A stretch of DNA of 18,350 nucleotides from Thermoplasmata archaeon M9B2D (lineage in GTDB: Archaea > Thermoplasmatota > E2 > DHVEG-1), in NCBI GenBank assembly GCA_002900555.1, contig MUGD01000027.1, forward strand, positions 1 to 18,350, written 5' to 3'. The notes below the pieces were generated by a model that was given only the letters and a program-made list of their open reading frames with translations, made no database searches and had not been told where the DNA came from. The position numbers and the translations under genes are program-made. Below, in pieces: positions 7,930 through 16,364 of this stretch (positions within the stretch are counted from its first letter, which is position 1; every line of letters starts with the position of its first letter).

Positions 7930-8645
7930 GTGCAAAATATATTATAAGACTTGATGATGCCTCTCCGACAATGGATAGTGACAAATGGGAGAGAATAGAG
8001 CTCTTATTGGATAGATATGAGATCAAGCCGATCGTGGCAGTCATACCGAATAACGAAGATACGAATATGTTTAAAAATGCAGAGGATATCCATTTTTGGG
8101 ACAAGGTGAAACGCTGGCAAGAAAAAAACTGGATGATCGCGCTGCATGGTTACAACCACGTTTACGGAACGGACGAGGCCGGTCTGGTGCCTTTTAACAA
8201 AAGATCCGAATTCGCAGGGTTGCGATATGAAGAACAGGCAGAGAAAATAAAAAATGGGATTAGTATATTTGCATCACGCGCTATAGAGACTATTGCGTGG
8301 GTCGCACCTTCCCATTCGTTTGACAAAAATACGTTAAAAGCACTGAGCAGCGAGAGCTCAATTAAGATTGTCAGTGATGGAATTGCTTTGTACCCTTATA
8401 ATTATTTAGGCTTTCTATGGATACCTCAACAATTTTGGAAGTTCAGAAAAATGCCCTTCGGCATTTGGACAAGCTGTTTTCATCCGAACGAAATGAGTGA
8501 TAGGGAATTCGAAAATCTAAAAAATTTTATCGATCAAAACCATGAAAACTTTATAGATGCACATGTATTGGCAACTGTCAAACGAAAGAAAAACCTATTT
8601 GATAGATTGTTTGAAACGGTCTATTGGTTCCTGAGAAAAAAATGA
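7926..8645 (+). CDS. DUF2334 / NodB-fold polysaccharide deacetylase-like protein
   Basis: Probable metal-dependent hydrolase of the carbohydrate deacetylase superfamily. RLD10-D11-ASPT at the N-terminus and H74-GYNH78 give the Asp plus His-x-x-x-His metal triad, and WVAPSHSFD resembles the later catalytic loop; the arrangement matches DUF2334 proteins. No signal peptide or membrane helix is visible, so it probably works in the cytoplasm on a nucleotide- or lipid-linked sugar rather than on secreted polymer. It would remove an N- or O-acetyl group, but no substrate can be assigned. At 239 residues it has the normal domain length. The start overlaps the wzy stop and its end overlaps the following glycosyltransferase by ATGA. 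Confidence 0.75.
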   Translation: MSAKYIIRLDDASPTMDSDKWERIELLLDRYEIKPIVAVIPNNEDTNMFKNAEDIHFWDKVKRWQEKNWMIALHGYNHVYGTDEAGLVPFNKRSEFAGLRYEEQAEKIKNGISIFASRAIETIAWVAPSHSFDKNTLKALSSESSIKIVSDGIALYPYNYLGFLWIPQQFWKFRKMPFGIWTSCFHPNEMSDREFENLKNFIDQNHENFIDAHVLATVKRKKNLFDRLFETVYWFLRKK

Positions 8646-9748
8646 GAAAAAAACTAGTTCTTTTTGTGATGCATGAGTTTACGATAGGCGGCGCACAGCG
8701 TGTCGTTTCGCACTTGTTAAACAATCTTGATCGCGACGAGTTTGTTGTGCATTTGTGTCTTTTCAAAAAAAAAGGTCCTCTTCTGGAGGAGCTGTCGGAA
8801 GATGTGGTCGTTCATGATCTGAATGCGAGACGAGTTATTACAAGTACACATCAACTCATCTATTTGATTATGAAACTCAGGCCGGATATTGTGTTTACAA
8901 GCATAACGCATGTCAATCTATTATTATCGGTTTTCATTCCGTTGTTGAAAATCGGGTTGAAAAATACATTATTTATAACACGCGAAGTCAATATACCGAG
9001 CATTCGTGCAAAATATATACAGGAATCAAGACGAATGGACTATTTCTATAAAAAACTTATAAATAATTATGATTATATTATCGCACAATCACAGTTTATG
9101 AAGAGTGATATTCTTCAAAATTACAATGTTGATGAAAAAAAAATAAAGATTATCAATAATCCGATCGATCTAAAAGCGATCGATAAAAAGTTAAAAGATA
9201 CGGAGTCGAAAACTTATCCCCTCACCAAATCAGATAAGATCAATATATTGACAACCGGCGTTCTGCGCAAGCAGAAAGGTTTCGATATCTTGCTTAAAGT
9301 GATGACCCTACTGGACAACAGATATCATCTCAATATCCTCGGTGAGGGAAGCGAGAGAAAGCATCTTGAGAAGATGATAGAAGAGCTGGATCTCATTGAG
9401 AAGGTGACACTTTTGGGATTTCACCGTAACCCCTACATCTACATGAAAGATGCGGACCTCATCGTTTTAAGTTCACGCTATGAGGGGTTTCCCAATGTCA
9501 TACTCGAAGCCAATGCCTGTGGCAAATTTGTGATCGCCTTTGGGTGCCCCGGTGTGGGAAGCGAGATCATAGAGAACAATGTCAACGGTCTTTTGGTGGA
9601 GTGCGGAAATTACACGAAACTCGCGGAGGAAATAGAAAAACATTCCCTTATAGCACATGATGAAGCTATAATAAAAGAGACGACTGCGCGTTATGCGGTC
9701 CATAACATTGTCAAAGAGTATGAAAGACTGTTTCTAAAATCTAATTAG
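8642..9748 (+). CDS. GT4-family glycosyltransferase
   Basis: Retaining GT-B glycosyltransferase that transfers a sugar from a nucleotide donor to a lipid-linked acceptor at the inner membrane face. The N-terminal domain has GGAQRVVSHLLNNL (acceptor side). The C-terminal domain has LTTGVLRKQKGFDILL, LNILGEGSERKHL and VTLLGFHRNPYIYMKDADLIVLSSRYEGFPNVILEA with the conserved E281-x7-E289 pair. I start it at ATG 8642, overlapping the upstream stop, rather than at the GTG at 8624, because the first strand (KKLVLFVMH) begins right there. That gives 368 residues, a normal length. Donor and linkage cannot be told. Nine bases separate it from the next glycosyltransferase. Confidence 0.85.
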   Translation: MRKKLVLFVMHEFTIGGAQRVVSHLLNNLDRDEFVVHLCLFKKKGPLLEELSEDVVVHDLNARRVITSTHQLIYLIMKLRPDIVFTSITHVNLLLSVFIPLLKIGLKNTLFITREVNIPSIRAKYIQESRRMDYFYKKLINNYDYIIAQSQFMKSDILQNYNVDEKKIKIINNPIDLKAIDKKLKDTESKTYPLTKSDKINILTTGVLRKQKGFDILLKVMTLLDNRYHLNILGEGSERKHLEKMIEELDLIEKVTLLGFHRNPYIYMKDADLIVLSSRYEGFPNVILEANACGKFVIAFGCPGVGSEIIENNVNGLLVECGNYTKLAEEIEKHSLIAHDEAIIKETTARYAVHNIVKEYERLFLKSN

Positions 9749-9757
9749 GAAGACAAT

Positions 9758-10759
9758 ATGCGATTGATATATCTTGTCAACGGCATCAGCAAGACATCCA
9801 TCCCGTGGCGATGGGCAGAGTTTTTCAACAGGCATTCCTCTCTGCTCAAGGTCAAGATGGTGAGCATCGGGGATCTTACAAAGAAGATAGCCGATATCAG
9901 AAAAAGTGTCGACATCGTGCACGGGCATCATGTCAAAGCGATGGCACTTTTCCTAGTCATTAATATCTTTTTGCGCAAAAAGAGCGTCTATACCGTTCAC
10001 GGCTCATATCTCTTCCTCTCAAGAACAAATGCCGCTCTTCTGAACTATATCTTCAGGTACGCCGATAGGATCGTCTTCGTCAACAAAATGCTTTACGACG
10101 TGCTACCGTTAGATATGAAGCATCTGATAAACAACAAATACGAGATTATATTAAACGGCGTCGAGACGAACTATAGCTATGTCAAACAGGATGTCTACAA
10201 AAAGTATAGCGTTGATGAAAGCGATACTGTTCTTTTTCATCCCGCACGGTTTGTTCCCGAAAAAAACCATCTGCGTATGATTAGGGCCTTGAAATCTCTG
10301 GTCGAAAAAGATCGGCGGATCAAGCTCTTGCTTGCCGGTGACGGCAGACTGAAAAAAGATATCGAGGAGCAGATCATAGAACTGGGGCTGGAAAAGAACG
10401 TCGTGATGCTAGGCCTGATAGAACGTGACGAGGTCTATAACTTCCTGGAGCGGTGCGATCTTTTTCTGATGCCTTCGCTCTCCGAAGGTCTCAACATCGC
10501 ATTCCTTGAAGCGATCTCTATGCACTGCAGGGTCGTTGTTAGCGATATCGAACAATTTGTCTATCCCCTGCAGGCTTACGGACTCGACCCTGATGATCTC
10601 AATGTGACCTTTGTCGACCCGCTGGACGAGAATGTGATCGCGCTGGGTATGCAGTCGGCCCTTGAAAAAGAGCGCAAGCGCACTTATGACAGCTCTGACT
10701 TCTCTCTTGAGACCATGATGCACAAGTATGAGTCGGTCTACGGCAGGCTACTGGCATGA
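9758..10759 (+). CDS. GT4-family glycosyltransferase
   Basis: Second GT-B enzyme in the locus, 333 residues and slightly short for the family owing to a compact N-terminal domain. Visible blocks are VDIVHGHHVKAM and YTVHGSYLFLSR in the first domain, then FHPARFVPEKNHLRMI, LLLAGDGRLKKDI, NVVMLGLIERDEVYNFLERCDLFLMPSLSEGLNIAFLEA with E243-x7-E251. It should add one residue of the repeat unit from a nucleotide sugar; which one is unknown. AGGAAG (9747-9752), overlapping the previous stop, provides its ribosome-binding site. The stop overlaps the next start (ATGA). Base composition from here rightward is less AT-rich than in the preceding genes. Confidence 0.83.
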   Translation: MRLIYLVNGISKTSIPWRWAEFFNRHSSLLKVKMVSIGDLTKKIADIRKSVDIVHGHHVKAMALFLVINIFLRKKSVYTVHGSYLFLSRTNAALLNYIFRYADRIVFVNKMLYDVLPLDMKHLINNKYEIILNGVETNYSYVKQDVYKKYSVDESDTVLFHPARFVPEKNHLRMIRALKSLVEKDRRIKLLLAGDGRLKKDIEEQIIELGLEKNVVMLGLIERDEVYNFLERCDLFLMPSLSEGLNIAFLEAISMHCRVVVSDIEQFVYPLQAYGLDPDDLNVTFVDPLDENVIALGMQSALEKERKRTYDSSDFSLETMMHKYESVYGRLLA

Positions 10760-11439
10760 TCATAGAGTTGACAGGCATCCCCGGTGCAGGCAAATCCACG
10801 GTGATAGAAAAGCTGAAAAATACGCTGCAGAGCAGAGGGCTGGTTTTTGATCTGCAGGCATATGTCTTGGAGAGATCGCTCTTGCCGGTAAGGGGCAAAA
10901 CAGCTTACGAGCTGTTGCTCTACAAGCATATTTTTTTATTGAAATCCACCGACTGGAAACTGCTGAAAAATCTTTTTTCGGTTGTCAGCAGCAGCAACAA
11001 CTCCCTGTTTCACAAGATCAATATTGTACGAAATACGCTTAAAAAACTGATCATCTACCGGTATCTAAAAGACCGGGAAGAGATCTTTCTGATCGACGAG
11101 GGAGTGACGCATATTCCGTTTACTGCCTTTGTCGATGTCGGCAAGAAGATCAGCGGCGAGAAGGTGGAGCGATTTTTACGCGGTATCCCGCCAGTCGACC
11201 ATCTGTTGGTCGTGGATGCACCCGATGATCTGCTGCTTGAGAGGGTGGTCGCCAGAGGGGCAAAAGGCCATAGGCGTATCAATTTCACTTCGAAAGAGGA
11301 TATTGCTGAATTTATGCAGCAGTCACGTCGCGTCCTAGAATATATGAAAAAATATTTTGACGCTTCTATCTATCAAAATACAGAACGAGAGATCGACACA
11401 GACGAAATCATCAAAATATTAGGATTGAAAAATGTATGA
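10756..11439 (+). CDS. P-loop kinase-like protein (thymidylate-kinase-like)
   Basis: A 227-residue P-loop NTPase beginning directly with MIIELTG7-IPGAGK13-ST15, a Walker A motif of the nucleotide/sugar kinase type. FLID114-EG is the probable Walker B, and LLVVDAPDDLLLERVVARG is the strand-helix with the arginine-rich lid usual in thymidylate kinase-like folds. It is not a housekeeping thymidylate kinase: the DRY-type nucleotide-binding motif is missing and the middle is divergent. It overlaps both neighbours and is followed by a second kinase-like protein, so the two probably work together, perhaps phosphorylating a sugar or lipid-linked intermediate. That role is inference from position only. 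RNA or nucleotide substrates cannot be excluded. Confidence 0.7.
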   Translation: MIIELTGIPGAGKSTVIEKLKNTLQSRGLVFDLQAYVLERSLLPVRGKTAYELLLYKHIFLLKSTDWKLLKNLFSVVSSSNNSLFHKINIVRNTLKKLIIYRYLKDREEIFLIDEGVTHIPFTAFVDVGKKISGEKVERFLRGIPPVDHLLVVDAPDDLLLERVVARGAKGHRRINFTSKEDIAEFMQQSRRVLEYMKKYFDASIYQNTEREIDTDEIIKILGLKNV

Positions 11440-12868
11440 ACTTTCAAAACATTTGATCGAAGTATTGGAGAGAGAGGGCATACACTACTGCCACTGGAAA
11501 AGCAATCTGCTGCTTAATGAAGCACTGGACGGTTACGACGATCTCGATCTGCTGGTGGCACGAGATGATGTGTCGAGATTTGAGATCGCCATTATGGGCC
11601 TAGGGTTCAAAGAGGGTTCGAACCCAAACATCTCCTTCTCTTCGATCAAACATTTTTACGGCTTTGACGAAGAGAGCGGCAACATATTGCATCTGCATGT
11701 CTACTATCAGATCAAAACCGGTGCGAGCTGGACCAAGTCGATGCGGTTCGATCTCGAAGAGCAACTCCTCAATAACACCCTGAGGCATGAAAGCGGCATG
11801 AGGGTACCCGAAAAACATATCGAGTTCACCCTCTTTATCATCCGGATTATGATGAAGTATTCGAAAGTGAACGAATATATTCTGGTCGAACAGGAGAAGA
11901 GACGAACGCCCAGGGAGATAGAGTACCTTCTCGACAGCATAGAGGGGTCGAAGCTGCGCTCTTTCCTCGAACTCTATTTTCCGGAGATCTCGGAAGAAGC
12001 GCTCTACGGGTATGCAGAAATCATTAAAAACGGGAGTTTATTCAGGCGTTACACCACAGCAAACATACTAAAATATAGACTTAGAAGGTTCAGAAATCAG
12101 GGCATGCTGAAGGAGGGGCTACACAACATCGGACAGCTCGTATACCGGGTACTTAACAGACTTTTTTTCAGACAGAAGAAGAGACTGCATTCGGCCGGTA
12201 CGCTGATCGTCGTCGCGGGTCTCGATGCGACAGGCAAGACGACCATAACGGCCGCGTTGAAAAGATGGCTGGGCAAAGATCTCACCGTATCGATGGTACA
12301 TTTCGGAAAACCCACTTCGGCTCTTTTGACGCTCCCTATAAATGCGGCGATCCGGTTTATGCGGAAAAAATCTTCGGACAGGTCCTTACGGTCAAGTATC
12401 AAGAACAAAGAGAGCGCCGGATCCATCCTCTACATCATCCGCCAGGTGGTCCTTGCCTATGACAGGCACACCTTAATGAAAAAAGTGTGGAAGAAGACCT
12501 CCGGCGGCGAGATCGTTCTGTGCGACCGATACAAGTCGGAAGATTACGGGGTGATGGACAGCAAGCGCCTGAATCCGGAGCGTTACGGCGGCGTCAAAAA
12601 ATGGCTGGCACAGCTTGAAAACGCCCTCTACGACAAGATGCCCGAGCCCGATCTCCTCTTCTATCTGACGGTACCAGTGGAGATCGCCGTAATGCGCAAT
12701 GAAGAGAGGATAAAAGAGGGGAAAGAGAGCGAGGCCTTTATCCGGATACGGCATGAAGAAAACAGGGACCTTAACTACAGGGCAAAACGCCTCTACAAAG
12801 TCGATACGGCGCGTGAATACGAGAGGGTCATACAGAATGTAAAATCAAAGATATGGAGAGTGATATAG
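11432..12868 (+). CDS. Nucleotidyltransferase-like + thymidylate-kinase-like fusion protein
   Basis: Two-domain protein of 478 residues. Residues 1-240 resemble the uncharacterised nucleotidyltransferase family found in polysaccharide loci (PF14907-like): a H21-W22-K23-S24-N motif followed by D36-D37-L-D39-LLV, the acidic D-x-D of the polymerase-beta fold. A basic linker (about 210-250) leads to a P-loop kinase domain with AG263-LDATGK269-TT271, a VLCD365-RYKSEDYG Walker B/DRY-like motif and a late IRIRHEENRDLNY lid. The kinase half is closer to thymidylate kinase than the upstream gene is, yet the protein lies inside an operon of glycan genes. AGGA is 7 bases before the ATG, and the start overlaps the upstream kinase-like gene by 8 bases. 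A role in adding phosphate or a nucleotide-derived group to the glycan is plausible but undemonstrated. Confidence 0.72.
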   Translation: MYELSKHLIEVLEREGIHYCHWKSNLLLNEALDGYDDLDLLVARDDVSRFEIAIMGLGFKEGSNPNISFSSIKHFYGFDEESGNILHLHVYYQIKTGASWTKSMRFDLEEQLLNNTLRHESGMRVPEKHIEFTLFIIRIMMKYSKVNEYILVEQEKRRTPREIEYLLDSIEGSKLRSFLELYFPEISEEALYGYAEIIKNGSLFRRYTTANILKYRLRRFRNQGMLKEGLHNIGQLVYRVLNRLFFRQKKRLHSAGTLIVVAGLDATGKTTITAALKRWLGKDLTVSMVHFGKPTSALLTLPINAAIRFMRKKSSDRSLRSSIKNKESAGSILYIIRQVVLAYDRHTLMKKVWKKTSGGEIVLCDRYKSEDYGVMDSKRLNPERYGGVKKWLAQLENALYDKMPEPDLLFYLTVPVEIAVMRNEERIKEGKESEAFIRIRHEENRDLNYRAKRLYKVDTAREYERVIQNVKSKIWRVI

Positions 12869-14005
12869 ATGCCGAAACTGATATTGCTTGGTGGGGAGGA
12901 TGTGAGCGCCAGAATAGAGATTGCCAAAAAGCTCTCTCTTCTCGGATATGAGATTACGATACTCGGAACAGAAAAAGAGGAGAGGTTCCTTAACAATGGT
13001 ATCCGTTACAGCAGATACAGCCTAAACAGAGAGCTTAACGTCATTGATGATCTAAAGACGATCTTGGAACTGAGAACCATTCTAAAGGGCGAGAGCGCTC
13101 AGACCATCGTGCATGCCTTTGATACCAAGCCGACGATGTTTCTTCCACTGGCCGCCCTTGGACAAAAGCAGATCAAGGTAGTGCGGACGATCACAGGAAT
13201 GGGAAGGATCTTTACGGAGGAGAACGTAAAAAACAGTCTGCTGAAACATCTCTACAATCTCATACAGAGAGTGGTTGGCAGAAGGGTGGATTTCACGATC
13301 TTTCAAAACGATGATGACGCGGCCTACTATATAGGGAAGAGACTGATTGAACAGAGCAGGGCGGGAGTGGTCAAGAGCAGCGGGATCGATCTTGCAGAAT
13401 TTTGCAAAAGCATTGACCGCGCCAGGCTCCAGGCAATAAAAGATGAGTTGAAGTTGCCTCCGGGGAGGCTCACATTTATTTTAGTCAGCCGAATGGTAAG
13501 GCAAAAGGGCGTCTTAGACTATCTGGAAGCGGCGAAAAAATGCTATGAAAATGGCCATAGCTTCAATTTTCTGCTCGTCGGGCAGCTTGACAGTGACGGC
13601 TCAATCACGCTGGATCAGATCAACGCATACAGCCGATATGTACATTTTCTGGGCAGAAGAGAGGATGTGAAAGAGCTGCTGGCCCTGTCGGATGTTTTTG
13701 TCTTGCCAACCTATTACAGAGAGGGCGTTCCGAGAGTTCTGCTTGAAGCTTCGGCGACGGGGCTTGCGCTGATCGCCACCGATATGCCCGGATGCAAAGA
13801 TGTTGTTGTCGACGGCTACAACGGTAAACTCGTCAAAGTCAAAGATCCTGACGACCTCTACAAAAAAATGCTCTTTGTGAGTGAAGACAGTGCAAGACTG
13901 CACGACTTTTCCGTCAATGCAAAAGAGAAAGTAAAAGAGTTCGATTTGGAGATAGTTACAAAGAAATATGATACAGTATATAAAAGCCTAAGTAAGGAGC
14001 TGTGA
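12869..14005 (+). CDS. GT4-family glycosyltransferase, PglA-like
   Basis: GT-B enzyme of 378 residues resembling Campylobacter PglA and related transferases that add the second sugar to undecaprenyl-diphospho-amino sugars. Features: VHAFDTKPTMFLPLAAL and VVRTITGMGRIFTE in the first domain (the T-G-x-G region is typical of this group), KSSGIDLAEF at the domain boundary, FILVSRMVRQKGVLDYLEAA, and VLPTYYREGVPRVLLEASATG with E285-x7-E293. It directly precedes the aminotransferase, dehydratase and phosphoglycosyl transferase, the same company PglA keeps, so it likely acts on the first lipid-linked sugar. The start follows the previous stop without a gap, and GGAGAG (12855-12860) provides the ribosome-binding site. 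Donor sugar unknown. Confidence 0.83.
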   Translation: MPKLILLGGEDVSARIEIAKKLSLLGYEITILGTEKEERFLNNGIRYSRYSLNRELNVIDDLKTILELRTILKGESAQTIVHAFDTKPTMFLPLAALGQKQIKVVRTITGMGRIFTEENVKNSLLKHLYNLIQRVVGRRVDFTIFQNDDDAAYYIGKRLIEQSRAGVVKSSGIDLAEFCKSIDRARLQAIKDELKLPPGRLTFILVSRMVRQKGVLDYLEAAKKCYENGHSFNFLLVGQLDSDGSITLDQINAYSRYVHFLGRREDVKELLALSDVFVLPTYYREGVPRVLLEASATGLALIATDMPGCKDVVVDGYNGKLVKVKDPDDLYKKMLFVSEDSARLHDFSVNAKEKVKEFDLEIVTKKYDTVYKSLSKEL

Positions 14006-15145
14006 ATGTGGAAGGTACAACTGTTTAAGCTCAACTATGACGAGAGGGAACCCCAAGCTGTAAAAGATGTCGTTGAAGGCGGCTGGATCACAATGGGTGA
14101 AAAGACAAAGGATTTTGAATCACAATTCGCCTCCTATCTCTCCGGTGGTGTCGAATGTGTCGCTGTCTCAAACGGCACAGCGGCGCTACATATGGCGCTG
14201 CTCGCTCTGGGTGTCGGAGCCGGTGACGAGGTGATAATCCCCTCGCTTACATTTGTTGCCGATATCAACACGGTAAAAATAGTCGGGGCGACGCCCGTGT
14301 TGGCCGATTGTATATCCTATGATGACTGGAACATCTCCCCTGCGGATATCGAGGCCAAGATCACCCCGCGTACCAAAGCGGTGATGGTCGTCCACTATGC
14401 GGGATACCTCTGTGATATGGATGCTATTAGCGACATATGCCGTAGGCACGGGCTGGGGTTGATCGAAGATGCAGCGCACGCACCTGGGGCGCGTTACAAA
14501 AACAGAGCGGGCGGGACGATAGGAGATGTCGGCTGCTTCAGTTTCTTTACCAACAAAAACCTCTCCGTCGGGGAGGGGGGAATGGTCGCTTCGGTGTCAA
14601 GGGAGATAGCCCAGAGCCTCCGCTATTTTCGCTCTCACGGGATGACCTCCCTGACGCTCGACCGCCACAAGGGAAGAGCGATCACATATGACGTTGAACA
14701 GCCGGGACTCAACTACCGTATCGATGAGATGCGTGCGGCACTGGGACTTGTGCAGCTCGATAAGCTGCCAGCCGCCAATGCCCAGCGCGAACAGCTGGTC
14801 AGAGAGTATATCCGTCAGCTTGATAATGTCAAGGGGGTGTCGGTGCCCTTTCTCTTTCAGATCGACAATCCTGACTATACGCCAGCTTATCATATCTTCG
14901 CGATTCTTCTAGATGCGGGCATCGACCGTCTGGCTGTAATCGAATCGCTCAAGGAAGAGGGTATCCAGTCAAGCATCCACTATCCAGCATTTCAGGGGTT
15001 TACGGCCTACAAAGAGGCGAATCTTGCTGAGACCCCCTATGCCATGGAGATATCGGAACGCGAACTGACGCTGCCACTCTATCCGACGATGACAATGGAA
15101 GAGGTGACACTGGTCTGCGACGCACTTAAAAAGGCCCTCTTATGA
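14006..15145 (+). CDS. DegT/DnrJ/EryC1/StrS aminotransferase (UDP-4-keto-sugar)
   Basis: PLP-dependent aminotransferase placing an amino group on a 4-keto-6-deoxy nucleotide sugar, normally from glutamate, in the cytoplasm. Family blocks: GGWITMGEKTKDFE, AVSNGTAALHMALLALGVGAGDEVIIP, VVHYAGYLCDMD, LIEDAAHAPGA with the cofactor-stacking D-A-A-H, and FFTNK184-NLSVGEGGMV where K184 should form the PLP Schiff base. The length of 379 is typical. AAGGAGC (13994-14000) lies 5 bases before the ATG, which follows the previous stop at once. Its end overlaps the dehydratase start (ATGA), so the two enzymes that should act in succession are coupled. A PglE/WcfR-like role is the best reading; the C4 configuration of the product is undetermined. 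Confidence 0.88.
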   Translation: MWKVQLFKLNYDEREPQAVKDVVEGGWITMGEKTKDFESQFASYLSGGVECVAVSNGTAALHMALLALGVGAGDEVIIPSLTFVADINTVKIVGATPVLADCISYDDWNISPADIEAKITPRTKAVMVVHYAGYLCDMDAISDICRRHGLGLIEDAAHAPGARYKNRAGGTIGDVGCFSFFTNKNLSVGEGGMVASVSREIAQSLRYFRSHGMTSLTLDRHKGRAITYDVEQPGLNYRIDEMRAALGLVQLDKLPAANAQREQLVREYIRQLDNVKGVSVPFLFQIDNPDYTPAYHIFAILLDAGIDRLAVIESLKEEGIQSSIHYPAFQGFTAYKEANLAETPYAMEISERELTLPLYPTMTMEEVTLVCDALKKALL

Positions 15146-16329
15146 ATATTTTACATCTGATAGGACGCAATGAAGAGCTTTTTGGACATGACATAGAAAA
15201 ACATGACAGTGAGCTGAGGCAAATCATCGAATCAAGCTCGTTTTTGGTGATCGGAGGAGCAGGGTCTATCGGCCAGGCAGTCTCGCGAGAGATCTTCATG
15301 CGCAACCCGCGCAAACTCCACATCGTCGATTTAAGCGAAAACAACCTGGTCGAAGCCGTGCGTGATATTCGCAGTTCGATGGGCTATATCGACGGCGATT
15401 TCCGTTCGTTTGCGCTTGACTGCGGTTCATGGGAGTTTGATGCCTTTTTTAATGCGGAAGGGCCCTATGACTATATTCTCAACCTCTCAGCACTGAAACA
15501 TGTCAGAAGCGAAAAAGATCCCTATACCCTGATGCGGATGATCGAGGTCAATATTTTTAACACCGAAAAGACGATGCGTCTGGCATTAGAGAGTGGGGCC
15601 AAAAAGTACTTTTGTGTCTCGACCGACAAAGCGGCCAACCCGGTGAACATGATGGGGGCGAGCAAGAAGATCATGGAATACTTTCTCATGCGTATGAGTC
15701 TGCAGCTTCCGATCTCTACGGCCCGTTTTGCAAATGTGGCATTTTCGGACGGCTCTCTCCTGCACGGTTTCAATCAGCGACTGCAAAAACGCCAGCCTAT
15801 TTCGGCCCCGCGTGATATCAGACGCTATTTCGTCACTCCGCAGGAGTCGGGAGAACTCTGCCTAATGTCGTGCCTGCTGGGTGAGAACCGCGATATTTTT
15901 TTTCCAAAACTCTCCGAAAAGCTACACCTGATCACCTTTGCCGACATAGCTGTCAAATACCTGGCCGATCTGGGCTATGAGGCCTATGCATGCGAAAGTG
16001 AAGACGAAGCGAGGGGGAGGGCTGAAGAGCTGATTGCCCAGCGTCAATGGCCTTGCTACTTTTTTGATAGCGATACAACAGGCGAGAAGGATTTCGAGGA
16101 GTTTTATACCAACAACGAAACACTCGATATGGGGCGCTTTGAGAGCCTGGGTATAATCAAAAATGATCCCCTCTATGACGAGGATAAGCTGATGATGTTT
16201 GAAGAGCGTATCGAAAAGATGAAGAGAGAGGGACGATGGGAACGCGTTGATCTGATAGATCTTTTCAATCAGATGATACCAAACTTCAATCACAAGGAGA
16301 CGGGAAAGTTTCTCGATAACAGGATGTAG
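15142..16329 (+). CDS. UDP-HexNAc 4,6-dehydratase-like (CapD/WbpM family, soluble form)
   Basis: NAD(P)-dependent SDR enzyme of the Polysacc_synt_2 family, expected to convert UDP-GlcNAc to the 4-keto-6-deoxy sugar used by the adjacent aminotransferase. Visible: G38-GAGSIG44, LNLSALKHVRSEKDP, and VS160-TDK-AANPVNM-M171-GASK175. The usual catalytic tyrosine is methionine (M171), the S-M-K triad described for WbpM/PglF-type dehydratases, rather than the S-Y-K of PseB. Unlike WbpM or PglF it has no N-terminal membrane domain: a short leader of about 30 residues precedes the Rossmann fold. A C-terminal region of about 130 residues (from 265) extends past the SDR core, including CYFFDSDTTGEKDFEEFY, which I do not recognise as a known domain. 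Whether it also epimerises is unknown. Confidence 0.82.
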   Translation: MNILHLIGRNEELFGHDIEKHDSELRQIIESSSFLVIGGAGSIGQAVSREIFMRNPRKLHIVDLSENNLVEAVRDIRSSMGYIDGDFRSFALDCGSWEFDAFFNAEGPYDYILNLSALKHVRSEKDPYTLMRMIEVNIFNTEKTMRLALESGAKKYFCVSTDKAANPVNMMGASKKIMEYFLMRMSLQLPISTARFANVAFSDGSLLHGFNQRLQKRQPISAPRDIRRYFVTPQESGELCLMSCLLGENRDIFFPKLSEKLHLITFADIAVKYLADLGYEAYACESEDEARGRAEELIAQRQWPCYFFDSDTTGEKDFEEFYTNNETLDMGRFESLGIIKNDPLYDEDKLMMFEERIEKMKREGRWERVDLIDLFNQMIPNFNHKETGKFLDNRM

Positions 16330-16364
16330 GGATACGTCCTTTGACTACATATAAAGGAGTTGAC

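Noticed and set aside
10756..11439. Housekeeping thymidylate kinase (tmk)
   Set aside because: The P-loop fits, but the nucleotide-binding DR-type motif is missing, the middle is divergent, and the gene is overlapped by glycan genes on both sides.
12097..12426. Antisense frame of about 109 codons in the kinase fusion gene
   Set aside because: The sense frame carries the Walker A motif and conserved domain here; the antisense frame has no recognisable features.
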